From the NCBI GenBank assembly GCA_019752925.1, contig JAIELP010000006.1:124001-188000 (forward strand): 64,000 nucleotides of DNA, read 5' to 3'. The notes beneath the pieces were generated by a model, which worked only from the letters and a program-made list of their open reading frames with translations, made no database searches and was not told the origin of the DNA. The position numbers were made by a program, and so were the translations under genes. Positions within the stretch are counted from its first letter, which is position 1. Every line of letters begins with the position of its first letter. This DNA comes from a bacterium (lineage in GTDB: Bacteria; Bdellovibrionota; Bdellovibrionia; Bdellovibrionales; Bdellovibrionaceae). Positions 39,853 to 48,511 of this stretch are shown piece after piece.

Positions 39853-41730
39853 ATGAAAACACAACATCAAACCAAGTCTATTAATATGTTAAACGAATCA
39901 AAACAGTTTTTTTTATTTTGCTGTAGCTTAGTGCTCATCATAAGCTCCTGCGACACTAAAAAGTTTGTTACCGTAGAGCAAGTGGCTCAGGAAGTACCTG
40001 TTATTCCAGTCATTGTAGATAAAAATTGTGTGCAGATTTTTTATGATACAACTACAGATGTACAATACAAAAACTTAGGTCGTACCTATGCATTGATGTT
40101 AGCTAACCTGCTTGGGCATTTTCCTGAATATCAACAAATAATAGGACCCATAGATTTATATCAGGCCGGAGATCTGGAAAGATGCCTTGCTACTTTTTAT
40201 ATTGGATCAAATTACAATAAAACACTCCCGCCGGATTTTTTAAACGAGTATAAAACTACAGCTCAAAGAGTTGTTTGGATGGGATATAACTTCTGGCAAT
40301 TGGGAGCTGATTTTGAAAATGCATTCGGTTACGGCGTAAATAACGGCGATTATGTATTTACTGGAGTGGATACAGCTCATACTTCGTCCGATGGTAAACA
40401 CGGCTATTACCGTGATATCCTCTACAAGGGCGAAACATTTTACAAATTCAGCAAATGGAGTGATTCAACGCAAACCACTTTAGTTGCGGCTTTTGAAATG
40501 ACTAAATTTTTACGCCAAACAAACTCTGCAGCCTCCACGGTAATGGCCGAAGCCCAACATTCAACTAATAACGAAGTTATACCCTGGGCACTAAAAGCAC
40601 AGAATAAATTTTTTGTAACAGAGATACCATTTTCGTATATACATGAGGCCGACCGTTACTTTGTATTTGCAGATTTGATTTTTGACTTTTTGGGAGCCGC
40701 CCCTAAGCATAATGCTAAAAATGCATTTATTAGAATTGAAGATATTCATTCTCAGGTAGAGCTCAATTATTTAGATCAAGCCGTTAATATTTTAAAAAAC
40801 AACGACATTGTGCCGCATATTATGATTATTCCGATTTATAAAGATCCAATTCCAAATCCAGATGTAATTGTACGAATGGAAAATGAACCAGCTTTTGCAG
40901 CCGCTATTCAAAGATATAAGTCTGAAGGCAGTGTGTTTATCTGGCACGGAATTACTCATCAGTACAATGACTTGATCAATCCTTTTACCGGTATTAGTGG
41001 CGACGATTACGAGTTTTGGAATTTTCCGAATGTTTCACCTGTGGCAGAAGATAGCCCTAGTTATGTGTTAAGTAAATTTGATGATGGCTTTTCTTCACTA
41101 GCACAATTTTCAATTTCGCCAAAACTTTGGGTAAGTCCACATTATCATGCTTCAGCCTTAGACAATGTTATGTTTGGTCAGATGTTCAGTTGGGTTATTG
41201 GACGCTCAGTCTACAATGATTTTACAATAAGCGGAGCAAAAATTCCTGACCCAGCTAAGCCGATTTACTTTGATGCGAATAATCCGGCTACTGCTCAGAA
41301 CAGACAGGATTACTTTTCAACCCTGCAAGTAACAGATGTTCCTGGCTTTAAGCAGTTTGGTCAGCTTTTTCCTTACGAAATATATGGAGATATGTACGGA
41401 CAGCGCCTGCTTCCCGAAAATCTAGGTAATGTTCAGCCTGATTTAAATGAACAAGTTGTTGCTACCCGTAGTATAAATAAAATTTTAGCCGACGCACAAA
41501 GAAATCTAGTTTTGCGCGATGTTTGGGCCAGTGTATTTTATCATCCCTTTTTGCTGGACCCTAATCTAAATGCGGAAAATGCAGGAAATCCTTCGCAAAC
41601 AGATTTAGAAAGACTAGTTAAAGGAATAAAAAATATGGGTTATAACTTCATTAACCTAGAAACATACTCAGCTCAAAATACTCAGACCGTTGGCAAGCCG
41701 CGTATAGAGTTAACAGTTATCAGACCCTGA
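39853..41730 (+). CDS. DUF2334-domain lipoprotein (polysaccharide deacetylase-like fold)
   Basis: This 625-residue protein has a lipoprotein signal: FFLFCCSLVLIISSCDTKK; the lipobox Cys lies about residue 33 from ATG 39853 and about 22 from the second ATG at 39886. Neither start has a strong ribosome site. The region IRIEDIHSQVELNYLDQAV to FIWHGITHQYN (about residues 294-375) matches DUF2334, a NodB-like deacetylase fold where Asp-x-His and His motifs hold a metal. Family members may deacetylate surface polysaccharide. The N-terminal 280 residues resemble the flavodoxin-like region found in front of such domains. Confidence 0.78.
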   Translation: MKTQHQTKSINMLNESKQFFLFCCSLVLIISSCDTKKFVTVEQVAQEVPVIPVIVDKNCVQIFYDTTTDVQYKNLGRTYALMLANLLGHFPEYQQIIGPIDLYQAGDLERCLATFYIGSNYNKTLPPDFLNEYKTTAQRVVWMGYNFWQLGADFENAFGYGVNNGDYVFTGVDTAHTSSDGKHGYYRDILYKGETFYKFSKWSDSTQTTLVAAFEMTKFLRQTNSAASTVMAEAQHSTNNEVIPWALKAQNKFFVTEIPFSYIHEADRYFVFADLIFDFLGAAPKHNAKNAFIRIEDIHSQVELNYLDQAVNILKNNDIVPHIMIIPIYKDPIPNPDVIVRMENEPAFAAAIQRYKSEGSVFIWHGITHQYNDLINPFTGISGDDYEFWNFPNVSPVAEDSPSYVLSKFDDGFSSLAQFSISPKLWVSPHYHASALDNVMFGQMFSWVIGRSVYNDFTISGAKIPDPAKPIYFDANNPATAQNRQDYFSTLQVTDVPGFKQFGQLFPYEIYGDMYGQRLLPENLGNVQPDLNEQVVATRSINKILADAQRNLVLRDVWASVFYHPFLLDPNLNAENAGNPSQTDLERLVKGIKNMGYNFINLETYSAQNTQTVGKPRIELTVIRP

Positions 41731-41747
41731 TATACTTTAAAACTTAT

Positions 41748-42116
41748 ATGAGTATTATTCAAATTTCTGAATTCACTAAAAAAGTCATGCAGCAGATTAA
41801 TAAAATTCCTGCAGGTAAAGTAGCCACTTATAAGCAAATTGCCGAACTGGCCGGGAAGCCCCAAGGTTCTCGCGGCGTGGCTTGGATACTACATTCCTGC
41901 TCTACGACCTATAAATTGCCGTGGCACCGAGTTTTAAACTCAAAAGGAAAAATATCTTTTGAATTTAACTCACATAATTTTCGAAAACAAAAAAAGAAGT
42001 TAGAAAATGAAGGTATTGTTTTTGGTGCGGAAGGACAGCTAAGCCTTATTAAATACCAATGGAAAAAAAAGCCAGCTCGTAAAAAATTGAAAAACAAACC
42101 TCAGATATTTTCATAA
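41748..42116 (+). CDS. Alkyltransferase-like (ATL) DNA repair protein
   Basis: This 122-residue protein has the MGMT C-terminal fold: IPAGKVATYKQIAELAGKPQG then GVAWILHSC. At the active site the usual PCHRV is PWHRV (Trp at residue 59), the hallmark of ATL proteins. These bind O6-alkylguanine and direct it to nucleotide excision repair rather than transferring the alkyl group. The start ATG at 41748 lies 17 nt after the previous stop, so it may be co-transcribed with the DUF2334 gene. The basic C-terminus (KKPARKKLKNK) would help DNA binding. Confidence 0.88.
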   Translation: MSIIQISEFTKKVMQQINKIPAGKVATYKQIAELAGKPQGSRGVAWILHSCSTTYKLPWHRVLNSKGKISFEFNSHNFRKQKKKLENEGIVFGAEGQLSLIKYQWKKKPARKKLKNKPQIFS

Positions 42117-42129
42117 TTAGAGAGTATTT

Positions 42130-43329
42130 TTAAAACTCTACACTTAACGCAATAGATCTGTAGGCGTGATGTTCGGTTCTTTCTTTAAAATCACTGGTCT
42201 GGTAAACCTGCATAATTGCCAGATTATAGCCGCGTCTTTTAATTATTGTGGGAAAACTCATTCCCAAAGCTCCAAAAGCCACCACTGGCTGATGGGTTAC
42301 ACTATGGCTTCCATCAAAAACGTTACCATTCAGCGAAAAATTATAGCCAACAAATTTTAAATCAGTGATTGCAAAAAAATGAAACCCGAAGTGAGGTGAA
42401 TTATTTTTGATGTCAGCTGTTGATTTATTATTTTGAACTGGAACGATATCGGGAGGGCGGCTATCTGTGCCCGGGCGTATAGTAAAACTTCCAAAGTCAT
42501 TTGGAATATCCCAGCCTAAGCGGCCTTCAAATCCAACATTGAAGGAGGTTTCTATATTACCTAAACGCACGCCAACAGAACGAATCCAATCTGCTGAAAA
42601 TCCCTCATGAGTAGAGCTAATGCCGCGGTAATTTTTAAACTTTTTATCCCAGGCAACTTGTATGGCTGGTTCATTTGTTAGCTGATGGGCCCAGCCCATG
42701 AAACGGTGGTCTCCCATTATATCGTGTGCAATATCTTGAAATTCTTTTGCTCCGGAAAGTGGACCGATTACACCCAATGTAATTTCGCGTGCATCTAATA
42801 TTTCCAAATTTGCTTCTGGATCAAAATAACGTTGATGCAGAGAAAGTCCTACATAGAGTAATCCAGCATAGGGTCTGTCGTTTAAAATAAGTTCATTGCT
42901 TATAGGGTTTGTAGGTGTATAGATAGCCTGTCCGATTTTGATTACAATGCTGCTGATTGGATTAAAGGATTCGTTAGCAAACCAAATTTTAGGTGTAATA
43001 AGATTAAAAAATCTTTTATGAGCGCGCAAAGGTAAAGGTAGGCAATCTGTACGCAAGTAGTTTTGGATGTTATACGACTCTGAGGTAAAGGCTAAACCAT
43101 GTGAATAGTTGTGGTCGGTTTTTGCAAAAGCATCGTTTTCGACTCGAATGGTAAACCCTCGATACTCAATGGTGCCCATGGGTGGACAGCTTTCAATGAG
43201 GTTTTCTTCTGAAGAATCAGCAACATAAGAGATTGTAGCATGAGAACTCAGGCCGTAAAAATTTAAAAGCAAAAACAGTATTGAAAATACGGCACAGATG
43301 CTTTGGATTTTGCCTGATTCTTTGAGCAC
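42130..43329 (-). CDS. lpxR: Outer-membrane lipid A 3'-O-deacylase (LpxR-like, DUF2219)
   Basis: This 399-residue protein has a signal-like N-terminal hydrophobic stretch (about 10-28). The LpxR/DUF2219 pattern is clear: RVENDAFAKTDHNYSHGLAF near residue 58, LNDRPYAGLLYVG, and later many short amphipathic strands of a 12-strand barrel. It ends with the last strand SIALSVEF closing in Phe, as outer-membrane proteins do. LpxR removes the 3' acyl chain from lipid A with Ca2+. The N and D of the first motif fit the known Ca2+ ligands. It lies convergent with the ATL gene, 13 nt apart. Confidence 0.82.
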   Translation of the reverse strand: MLKESGKIQSICAVFSILFLLLNFYGLSSHATISYVADSSEENLIESCPPMGTIEYRGFTIRVENDAFAKTDHNYSHGLAFTSESYNIQNYLRTDCLPLPLRAHKRFFNLITPKIWFANESFNPISSIVIKIGQAIYTPTNPISNELILNDRPYAGLLYVGLSLHQRYFDPEANLEILDAREITLGVIGPLSGAKEFQDIAHDIMGDHRFMGWAHQLTNEPAIQVAWDKKFKNYRGISSTHEGFSADWIRSVGVRLGNIETSFNVGFEGRLGWDIPNDFGSFTIRPGTDSRPPDIVPVQNNKSTADIKNNSPHFGFHFFAITDLKFVGYNFSLNGNVFDGSHSVTHQPVVAFGALGMSFPTIIKRRGYNLAIMQVYQTSDFKERTEHHAYRSIALSVEF

Positions 43330-43647
43330 AATTTAGCTCCTCCTGAAGCTAAAGAAGCATCTCTTATGCCAGACCATGCACTATGCAGTCGATTGTAGCA
43401 TTCAAACTTGTACTAAAATGTCTCGTAACTATATTTGTGAAATTGTGAACGAATTTTTAATGAGCATAGGGTATTTGCATGGTGCACACTCAGAAACATG
43501 TCCAGTTTATAAAAAAGCGCTAAAAAGTAAGCCAGCTTGGTCCAGAACTGTTAAATGACCTGTGCGGCATCCGATAATTTACTTGGCGCAAGAGCTTAAT
43601 TAAAGCTATTCATATAAGTCACGGTTACATACTCGAGAGAGACATAA

Positions 43648-43959
43648 GTGTTAAATAAAGAAGAAGAGCTTGGTTGCTTTGAAATATTAAAAAATAATTT
43701 TCCTGATTTAAAACATCAGGGTTTAGTTATTGGTTTAACTGAATTTCTGGCTCAGGATTCTAATTTATTTGATTTTATTTGCCGCGATAAATCTCCGAAA
43801 GAAGCAGCTCTGCGCTATATTCATGCTAAACAGCCCTATATAGTTCTCGACGAAACTGAAGGATATAAATGTATTTTCTTCAGAGGAAATTTTATTATGG
43901 CCCAGTACGATGTTACTAACTCTAAAATGCTACGTTTTGTTGAAGAAACGGCGTCGTAA
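43648..43959 (+). CDS. Small unknown cytoplasmic protein
   Basis: This 103-residue protein starts at GTG 43648 with GAGAGAG 6 nt upstream. It is not recognised. It appears to have an N-terminal helical part (EEELGCFEILKNNFPDLKHQ) and a C-terminal beta-hairpin region (QPYIVLDETEGYKCIFFRGN). There is no signal or TM. It stands alone between a divergent LpxR gene and an exported nuclease-like gene. Confidence 0.55.
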   Translation: MLNKEEELGCFEILKNNFPDLKHQGLVIGLTEFLAQDSNLFDFICRDKSPKEAALRYIHAKQPYIVLDETEGYKCIFFRGNFIMAQYDVTNSKMLRFVEETAS

Positions 43960-44183
43960 AATTAAACTTAATCGCACATTCTTTAAGAATACTAATCAAA
44001 AACTAACAATTATTGTCAGTTCCTATTAAAACTCTTTAAAGCTCTGCCCAATTTGCTGGCTTTAATTCAGAAATAATTGAAAAGCTTTAAATTATGGAAT
44101 AACTCTGAGCGCGCAACATATATGTCGGTCAATTGGGGCTGACGTTTCTACAAAGCACCTTAATGCTTGTCTATGGAGGCCAC

Positions 44184-44762
44184 ATGAAACAGTTCTTTTT
44201 CGCAATCGTATCGTTATTAGCAATTAACAGTTTTGCCGGTCTGTCAGAAGACTACCACACGCTTAAAAATTCAGGAAAAAGTTTAGAAGCCATCGGTACT
44301 ATCTGTGAAGAAGTAACTCAGTTGCGTTACATTGAACAATATCCTGAGCCTGACTACCGTGTTTTAACTGGTATCGCGTACAGCGATAAAGATAGAACTG
44401 TGGGAGAGCTGGATTTAATCGTTTTTGATAACAAAAGCCACAATGCGATTTTAATTGGTGAAGTTAAATGCTGGAAAGATGCAAAAAGCGGTTTAAAAAA
44501 AGCACGAGAGCAAAGAAAACGTTTTATAGAAAATGTTCAATCAAGTAAGGCATTAACTTTTAAATGGTTACAAGATCCTAAAGAAAAATTCACAAAAACT
44601 CAGTTTAATAAAACAAACAATTTCATTTCGGTTTCTCAATTTGGAACTAAAGCAAAAGGTTTTGACGTCGAGCTTGAGTATACGCTCGAAGAGCTAATGA
44701 AGTTACGTGAAGATATCATGCGCTGCCAGGATTCTGGTGAGTGTGTTAAGCCTAAACACTAA
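44184..44762 (+). CDS. Exported protein with a PD-(D/E)xK nuclease-like core
   Basis: ATG 44184 is preferred because GGAGG lies 6 nt upstream and the 192-residue product opens with a signal peptide (KQFFFAIVSLLAINSFA). The mature part has VGELDLIVFDNKSHNAILIGEVKCWKD (shown in parts: GELDLIVF, then LIGEVKCW), the E-x-D ... E-x-K pattern of restriction-endonuclease-like folds. A basic stretch follows. An exported or periplasmic DNase or RNase would suit a predator or scavenger that degrades prey DNA. The fold call is by motif only; no search was run. Confidence 0.6.
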   Translation: MKQFFFAIVSLLAINSFAGLSEDYHTLKNSGKSLEAIGTICEEVTQLRYIEQYPEPDYRVLTGIAYSDKDRTVGELDLIVFDNKSHNAILIGEVKCWKDAKSGLKKAREQRKRFIENVQSSKALTFKWLQDPKEKFTKTQFNKTNNFISVSQFGTKAKGFDVELEYTLEELMKLREDIMRCQDSGECVKPKH

Positions 44763-44788
44763 GTGTGATCTACAAGCTTATTAAAGTA

Positions 44789-46165
44789 CTACGAAAGAAT
44801 CTGTTGTTCAGATTCTTTTAATTGATCATTGATCGCATTGATCAGTTCGTTGCGGTCAATTGGCTTAGTCAAATGCAAATTACAACCGGCTTCTAGGGAT
44901 TTGGTGGCCTCAAATGGCAGTGCATGTGCAGTTAAAGCAATAATAGGTTTGTTGTAACCTTGTTTACGTATGCGGCGTGTGGCTTCAAGTCCATCCATGC
45001 CGGGCATTTGCACATCCATTAGTATACAAACATAGTTTTGAATTGAAGACATTTTTACAGCTTGAAGACCATCTTTAGCGTTATGAATTTCAAACCCTAA
45101 TGACTTAATATAAAGCGAAATTAAAAAAGCATTATCGGGTGAGTCTTCAACTAATAATATTTTTTTACCATCAAAATTCATTTGTAAAGCCAACTCGTTT
45201 TCGCTTGAAGGTTCTGTATCGGCTACTTCTGTTTTTGAAACCAGTCCTACCGGAATTGTGCAGGTAAAGTGGCTTCCTTCTGAAGGCGTACTTTCTTTTA
45301 GTTCAACCACTCCACCAAGGGCCTCGGCTATGCGCCGTGAAAGCGCCAATCCTAGGCCGCTGCCGCCATATTTGCGTCCAATGGAGCTATCGCCTTGATT
45401 AAAGGCTAAAAATAATTTTTTCTGGTTTTCTTGAGAAATTCCAATGCCTGAATCTGTGATATCAATTTGTAAGTTCATACCATCTATAACATTCATTTTT
45501 GTTGATACATTAATGCGTATTTTTCCTTTTTCTGAAAACTTCAGCGCATTATTAATTAAATTAATTATAATTTGATTCAGACGGTGGGCGTCTGTACTTA
45601 TTTCAGCGGGGACATCTTGAGCAAACTGAAGATCTAGCTCCAGATTTTTTGCCTTAAGTAAGGGTAAAAAAGAATTTAATGCATTATGAACTAAAGGACG
45701 AAGTTCGAAAATAGTTTTATGCACTGATATTTGTCCGGCCTCAAACTTAGATAAATCCAGAATGTCATCAATGAGATGCATAAGCTGTGCACCGCTCGAA
45801 TTAATACGTGCCAGATATTCACGAGTTTCTTCAAGAGTAAGATTTTCGCTTGAAAGCAATTCTGAAAAACCCAATATTGAATTCATGGGAGTTCTGATTT
45901 CGTGACTCATGTTTGCTAAAAACTGCATCTTGGCTTGGTTGGCATTTTCGGCTTCTTCTTTAGCAATTTTTTCACGTTCTAAGCTTTGTGCTAGTTCAAT
46001 CGTTCGCTCTTCAACGCGTTTTTCGAGTTCGCGATGTACTTCAATTAGCTGCGACTCAACACGCTTGCGACCCAACACAGAGTAAATCCAACATAAAGAA
46101 ATTATACCACTTATAAGTAAAGCTAAGTCGGTTAGTTTAACGTAAATCTTGTGACTGTCAGGCAT
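44789..46165 (-). CDS. Hybrid sensor histidine kinase/response regulator
   Basis: This is a 458-residue protein. One TM helix near the N-terminus ([19 protein letters not shown]) is followed by a coiled coil (about 32-72). HisKA follows with His in [16 protein letters not shown], HATPase_c with [10 protein letters not shown] and [11 protein letters not shown], and a C-terminal receiver (about 335-450) with phosphoacceptor Asp in [13 protein letters not shown] and TAHA. It has no periplasmic sensor of note, so the signal is probably cytoplasmic or from a membrane partner. No obvious partner is adjacent. Confidence 0.92.
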   Translation of the reverse strand: MPDSHKIYVKLTDLALLISGIISLCWIYSVLGRKRVESQLIEVHRELEKRVEERTIELAQSLEREKIAKEEAENANQAKMQFLANMSHEIRTPMNSILGFSELLSSENLTLEETREYLARINSSGAQLMHLIDDILDLSKFEAGQISVHKTIFELRPLVHNALNSFLPLLKAKNLELDLQFAQDVPAEISTDAHRLNQIIINLINNALKFSEKGKIRINVSTKMNVIDGMNLQIDITDSGIGISQENQKKLFLAFNQGDSSIGRKYGGSGLGLALSRRIAEALGGVVELKESTPSEGSHFTCTIPVGLVSKTEVADTEPSSENELALQMNFDGKKILLVEDSPDNAFLISLYIKSLGFEIHNAKDGLQAVKMSSIQNYVCILMDVQMPGMDGLEATRRIRKQGYNKPIIALTAHALPFEATKSLEAGCNLHLTKPIDRNELINAINDQLKESEQQILS

Positions 46166-46323
46166 CAGGGGTTTGTAACGGACATTGTTTTGTGTTGCAA
46201 CAATAAATGCTTAGTGTTCGTCGAGTGAATGACATAAGGGGTATTAATGTACTTCGGTAATAATAATCGCCCCAGAAATAACATTACTCTGGGTCATAAT
46301 TACTCTTATTTTTTAGTATTTTA

Positions 46324-46710
46324 TTAGGGATTTTTATTGATTAAACGAGAATCTCTTAACGACTCTTGTATTTCCGTAGAAAGATCATCGTGATATCTAC
46401 CAAAAGAATCCACATACAGTCCTTTAATAGTTTTATCTTTATTAGAGATAGCATACAAAATGGATTGGTCATCCGGATCGGACGAGTTTTCAAATCGCAT
46501 AATATTGTCGAGATTAATATCTGTAGGCAAAAGTTTGATTTTTCCATCATTTATACTGAAATGATCAAATGCGGGCACAATGTTCGCTGTGTATCCTCTG
46601 TCCTCAAAACTTTTAATGCCCTCTGATAATGATAGCATCAGACCAGTACCTGATTTGTGCATCTCTTTTGCTTTAGTATCCATGCTTGTATTTCGAGTAA
46701 TATTTTTCAT
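46324..46710 (-). CDS. Small unknown cytoplasmic protein
   Basis: ATG 46710 with AAGGAAG 7 nt upstream gives 128 residues; a longer frame to 46818 lacks a ribosome site. The protein is acidic and mostly polar: NLDNIMRFENSSDPDDQSIL and IKGLYVDSFGRYHDDLSTEI suggest a beta-rich domain. No motif or family is recognised. No TM or signal is present. The stop is at 46324; 31-53 nt downstream lies a CCCAGA/TCTGGG stem (46271-46293) without a T-run. Confidence 0.55.
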   Translation of the reverse strand: MKNITRNTSMDTKAKEMHKSGTGLMLSLSEGIKSFEDRGYTANIVPAFDHFSINDGKIKLLPTDINLDNIMRFENSSDPDDQSILYAISNKDKTIKGLYVDSFGRYHDDLSTEIQESLRDSRLINKNP

Positions 46711-47014
46711 TAATAAACTTCCTTCGTTTGCGAATATTACTACAAGATATATGCCGTAATTTATTCCCCGTTTTGATTTGGCTCGGCAGTAGTTTTGATT
46801 TGTAAATGGCATATTCATTGCTCATTAAGTTTTGAGAGATGGAGCAACGCGTGGAAACAGTGCTGGTTGTTTTATGATGCCAGCAATAATGCTTGTATTT
46901 AACTTATACGTTTTACCAGCGGTGTTTACGGTTAGTGCTTCAGTTCTCCTACTCAAGGCAGGGCAGTCAGTTATAACTGTGCCTGCCGTTTTGTATATAC
47001 TTAATGAGTTAAAA
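46711..47014. other. Gap of about 300 nt with only doubtful ORFs
   Basis: Two mutually antisense ORFs cover much of it: a minus-strand frame of 80 codons (46825-47067) and a plus-strand frame of 93 codons (46832-47113). Neither has a clear ribosome site. The minus-strand one contains a plausible sequence (VNTAGKTYKLNTSIIAGIIK) but begins within the next gene. I cannot call either as a gene. Confidence 0.35.
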
Positions 47015-47323
47015 TTAATATTCCTGAAGCCCCAGAATACTCTTACAAATATCCATTTGCGATTCAATATCTACAATAGACTTGCGAAGCTGGCGAATTT
47101 CATTTTTATCTAGTTCGCGCTCCATCGCAGCTACCACCATCGGACGTTTTTTAAGCCATTGGCCGTAACGGGAAGCATAGGTCGGTGGAATTCCTATACG
47201 CAGGGCCGCCTGTTGGGCATTTTGATCTACAAGGTATTCACAGATAAATTTAAGAGTTTCTAAAGTCAGTATATTTTTGTGGGCTTTTAGCTTCGAAGAA
47301 AAAGCCATTTGTCTGATTCTCAT
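47015..47323 (-). CDS. Terminase-small-subunit-like DNA-binding protein
   Basis: This is a 102-residue protein. The segment NAQQAALRIGIPPTYASRYG to LKKRPMVVAAMERELDK matches the helix-turn-helix and following helix of phage terminase small subunits (terS), which bind pac/cos sites. The C-terminus (SIVDIESQMDICKSILG) could be the oligomerisation helix. No other phage structural gene is near, so it is either an isolated phage remnant or a co-opted DNA-binding protein. The start may be at 47323 or 47308. Confidence 0.6.
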   Translation of the reverse strand: MRIRQMAFSSKLKAHKNILTLETLKFICEYLVDQNAQQAALRIGIPPTYASRYGQWLKKRPMVVAAMERELDKNEIRQLRKSIVDIESQMDICKSILGLQEY

Positions 47324-47364
47324 TATTTAAACCCTTCAGAAGTTAAAACAATATTACAGCACGT

Positions 47365-48090
47365 TTAATAGTTGTAATCGACAAATTTTTTAAAGTATGG
47401 GGGCACAGGCGCCTGAACCAGCAATCTTTCTTTTTTAAATGGATGCGTTAGTTCAATTGAAAATGAATGCAGCATTAAATCTTTGGATTTTGTATTTTTG
47501 TCGCCATATTTAACATCGCCTACCACAGGACATCCAGCTTCAGACATATGAACACGAATTTGATTTTTTTTGCCTGTAAGTAAATTAATTTTAACCAAAC
47601 TGAATTTGTCGGTTTCTTTAAGAACCTCATACTCAGTTTTAGCCAATTTTCCCTGTGTGCTATCTTGGCTTGAATGAACGACGTAATCGTCATCTTCCTG
47701 AAGATAACTTTCAATTAATCCGGATTTTTTTGGAAGTTTTCCGTTTATGATGGTGTAATAAGTTTTTCTGGTATTCGTCCAATCGTTTTTAAGAAATTGC
47801 TGAACTTTTTCAGATTTAGCAAAAACCAAAACTCCGGATGTGGCCTGATCTAAACGGTGAACTACATAAACGCATTTTGTTGAACGCGCATTACCTTTTT
47901 GCACATACTGATTAAGTGCACCATGAATTGTTTTGTTTTTTTCCCAAAGTGCAGCAACCGTTAAAAAACCTGGAGCTTTACTGCCTATAATCAAATCCAG
48001 ATCTTCATGTAAAATCTGATAGCCTAAGGGCTGGTATTTTTTGGGTATTTTGGGCGCTTGCGGCTGCATATATATTCTTATACTGTGCAA
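47365..48090 (-). CDS. RluA-family RNA pseudouridine synthase
   Basis: This 241-residue protein has the RluA catalytic motif HRLDQATSGVLVFAK (catalytic Asp about residue 81). The family strands HEDLDLIIGSKAPGFLT and KINLLTGKKNQIRVHMSEAG are present; the latter is the RluA motif III. There is no S4 domain, so it is a short RluA-type enzyme, like RluA/TruC, acting on tRNA or rRNA; the target cannot be told. The start could be at 48090 or at the second Met, 21 nt later. Confidence 0.92.
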   Translation of the reverse strand: MHSIRIYMQPQAPKIPKKYQPLGYQILHEDLDLIIGSKAPGFLTVAALWEKNKTIHGALNQYVQKGNARSTKCVYVVHRLDQATSGVLVFAKSEKVQQFLKNDWTNTRKTYYTIINGKLPKKSGLIESYLQEDDDYVVHSSQDSTQGKLAKTEYEVLKETDKFSLVKINLLTGKKNQIRVHMSEAGCPVVGDVKYGDKNTKSKDLMLHSFSIELTHPFKKERLLVQAPVPPYFKKFVDYNY

Positions 48091-48144
48091 AAACTAAATT
48101 TAAAAGTTATTTGCTATTTTGTTCCTGAAAACTAATAATTCGGT

Positions 48145-48498
48145 ATGGAAACAATACAATCACTGCAGCAATTAGTTAAAAACTTCTGTGAGGAACGCGA
48201 CTGGAATCAATTTCATACGCCTAAAGATCTATCTATTGGAATTGCTACAGAGGCCTCTGAAATAATGGAGCTTTTCAGATTTAAATCCGATGCTGAAGTC
48301 CAGCAATTGGTGCAGACACCAGTTTTCAAGGAAAAATTGGGTGACGAAGTGGCTGATGTATTCTTTTTTGTTCTGAGATTGTGTCAGATGAATAATATTG
48401 ATCTGGAAAAAAGTTTTAAACATAAAATGGCCAAGAATGCCGAAAAGTATTCGGTAGAAAAAGCAAAAGGCTCTAACAAAAAATATACAGAATTTTAA
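48145..48498 (+). CDS. MazG-like nucleotide pyrophosphohydrolase (RS21-C6/dCTPase type)
   Basis: This 117-residue all-alpha NTP pyrophosphohydrolase has ATEASEIMELF (ExxE metal motif, about residues 33-41) and GDEVADVFFFVLRLCQ (ExxD motif, about 68-82), the MazG-like signature. The N-terminal FCEERDWNQFHTPKDL is typical of the RS21-C6/XTP3TPA-like branch that cleaves dCTP analogues. It likely clears non-canonical nucleotides. It ends 14 nt before the SRPBCC-GyrI gene, so they may be co-transcribed. Confidence 0.88.
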   Translation: METIQSLQQLVKNFCEERDWNQFHTPKDLSIGIATEASEIMELFRFKSDAEVQQLVQTPVFKEKLGDEVADVFFFVLRLCQMNNIDLEKSFKHKMAKNAEKYSVEKAKGSNKKYTEF

Positions 48499-48511
48499 AT
48501 CGGAGGATTTA

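Noticed and set aside
43376..43558. 60-codon plus-strand ORF between the LpxR gene and the 103-aa gene
   Set aside because: No Shine-Dalgarno before either Met, odd composition, and no family. It could be real but I cannot support it.
46271..46293. Terminator at CCCAGA/TCTGGG
   Set aside because: The 6-bp stem has no adjacent T-run on either strand.
46825..47113. Antisense pair of 80- and 93-codon ORFs
   Set aside because: They cover each other and part of the terminase-like gene, and neither has a ribosome site. Described as an undecided gap instead.
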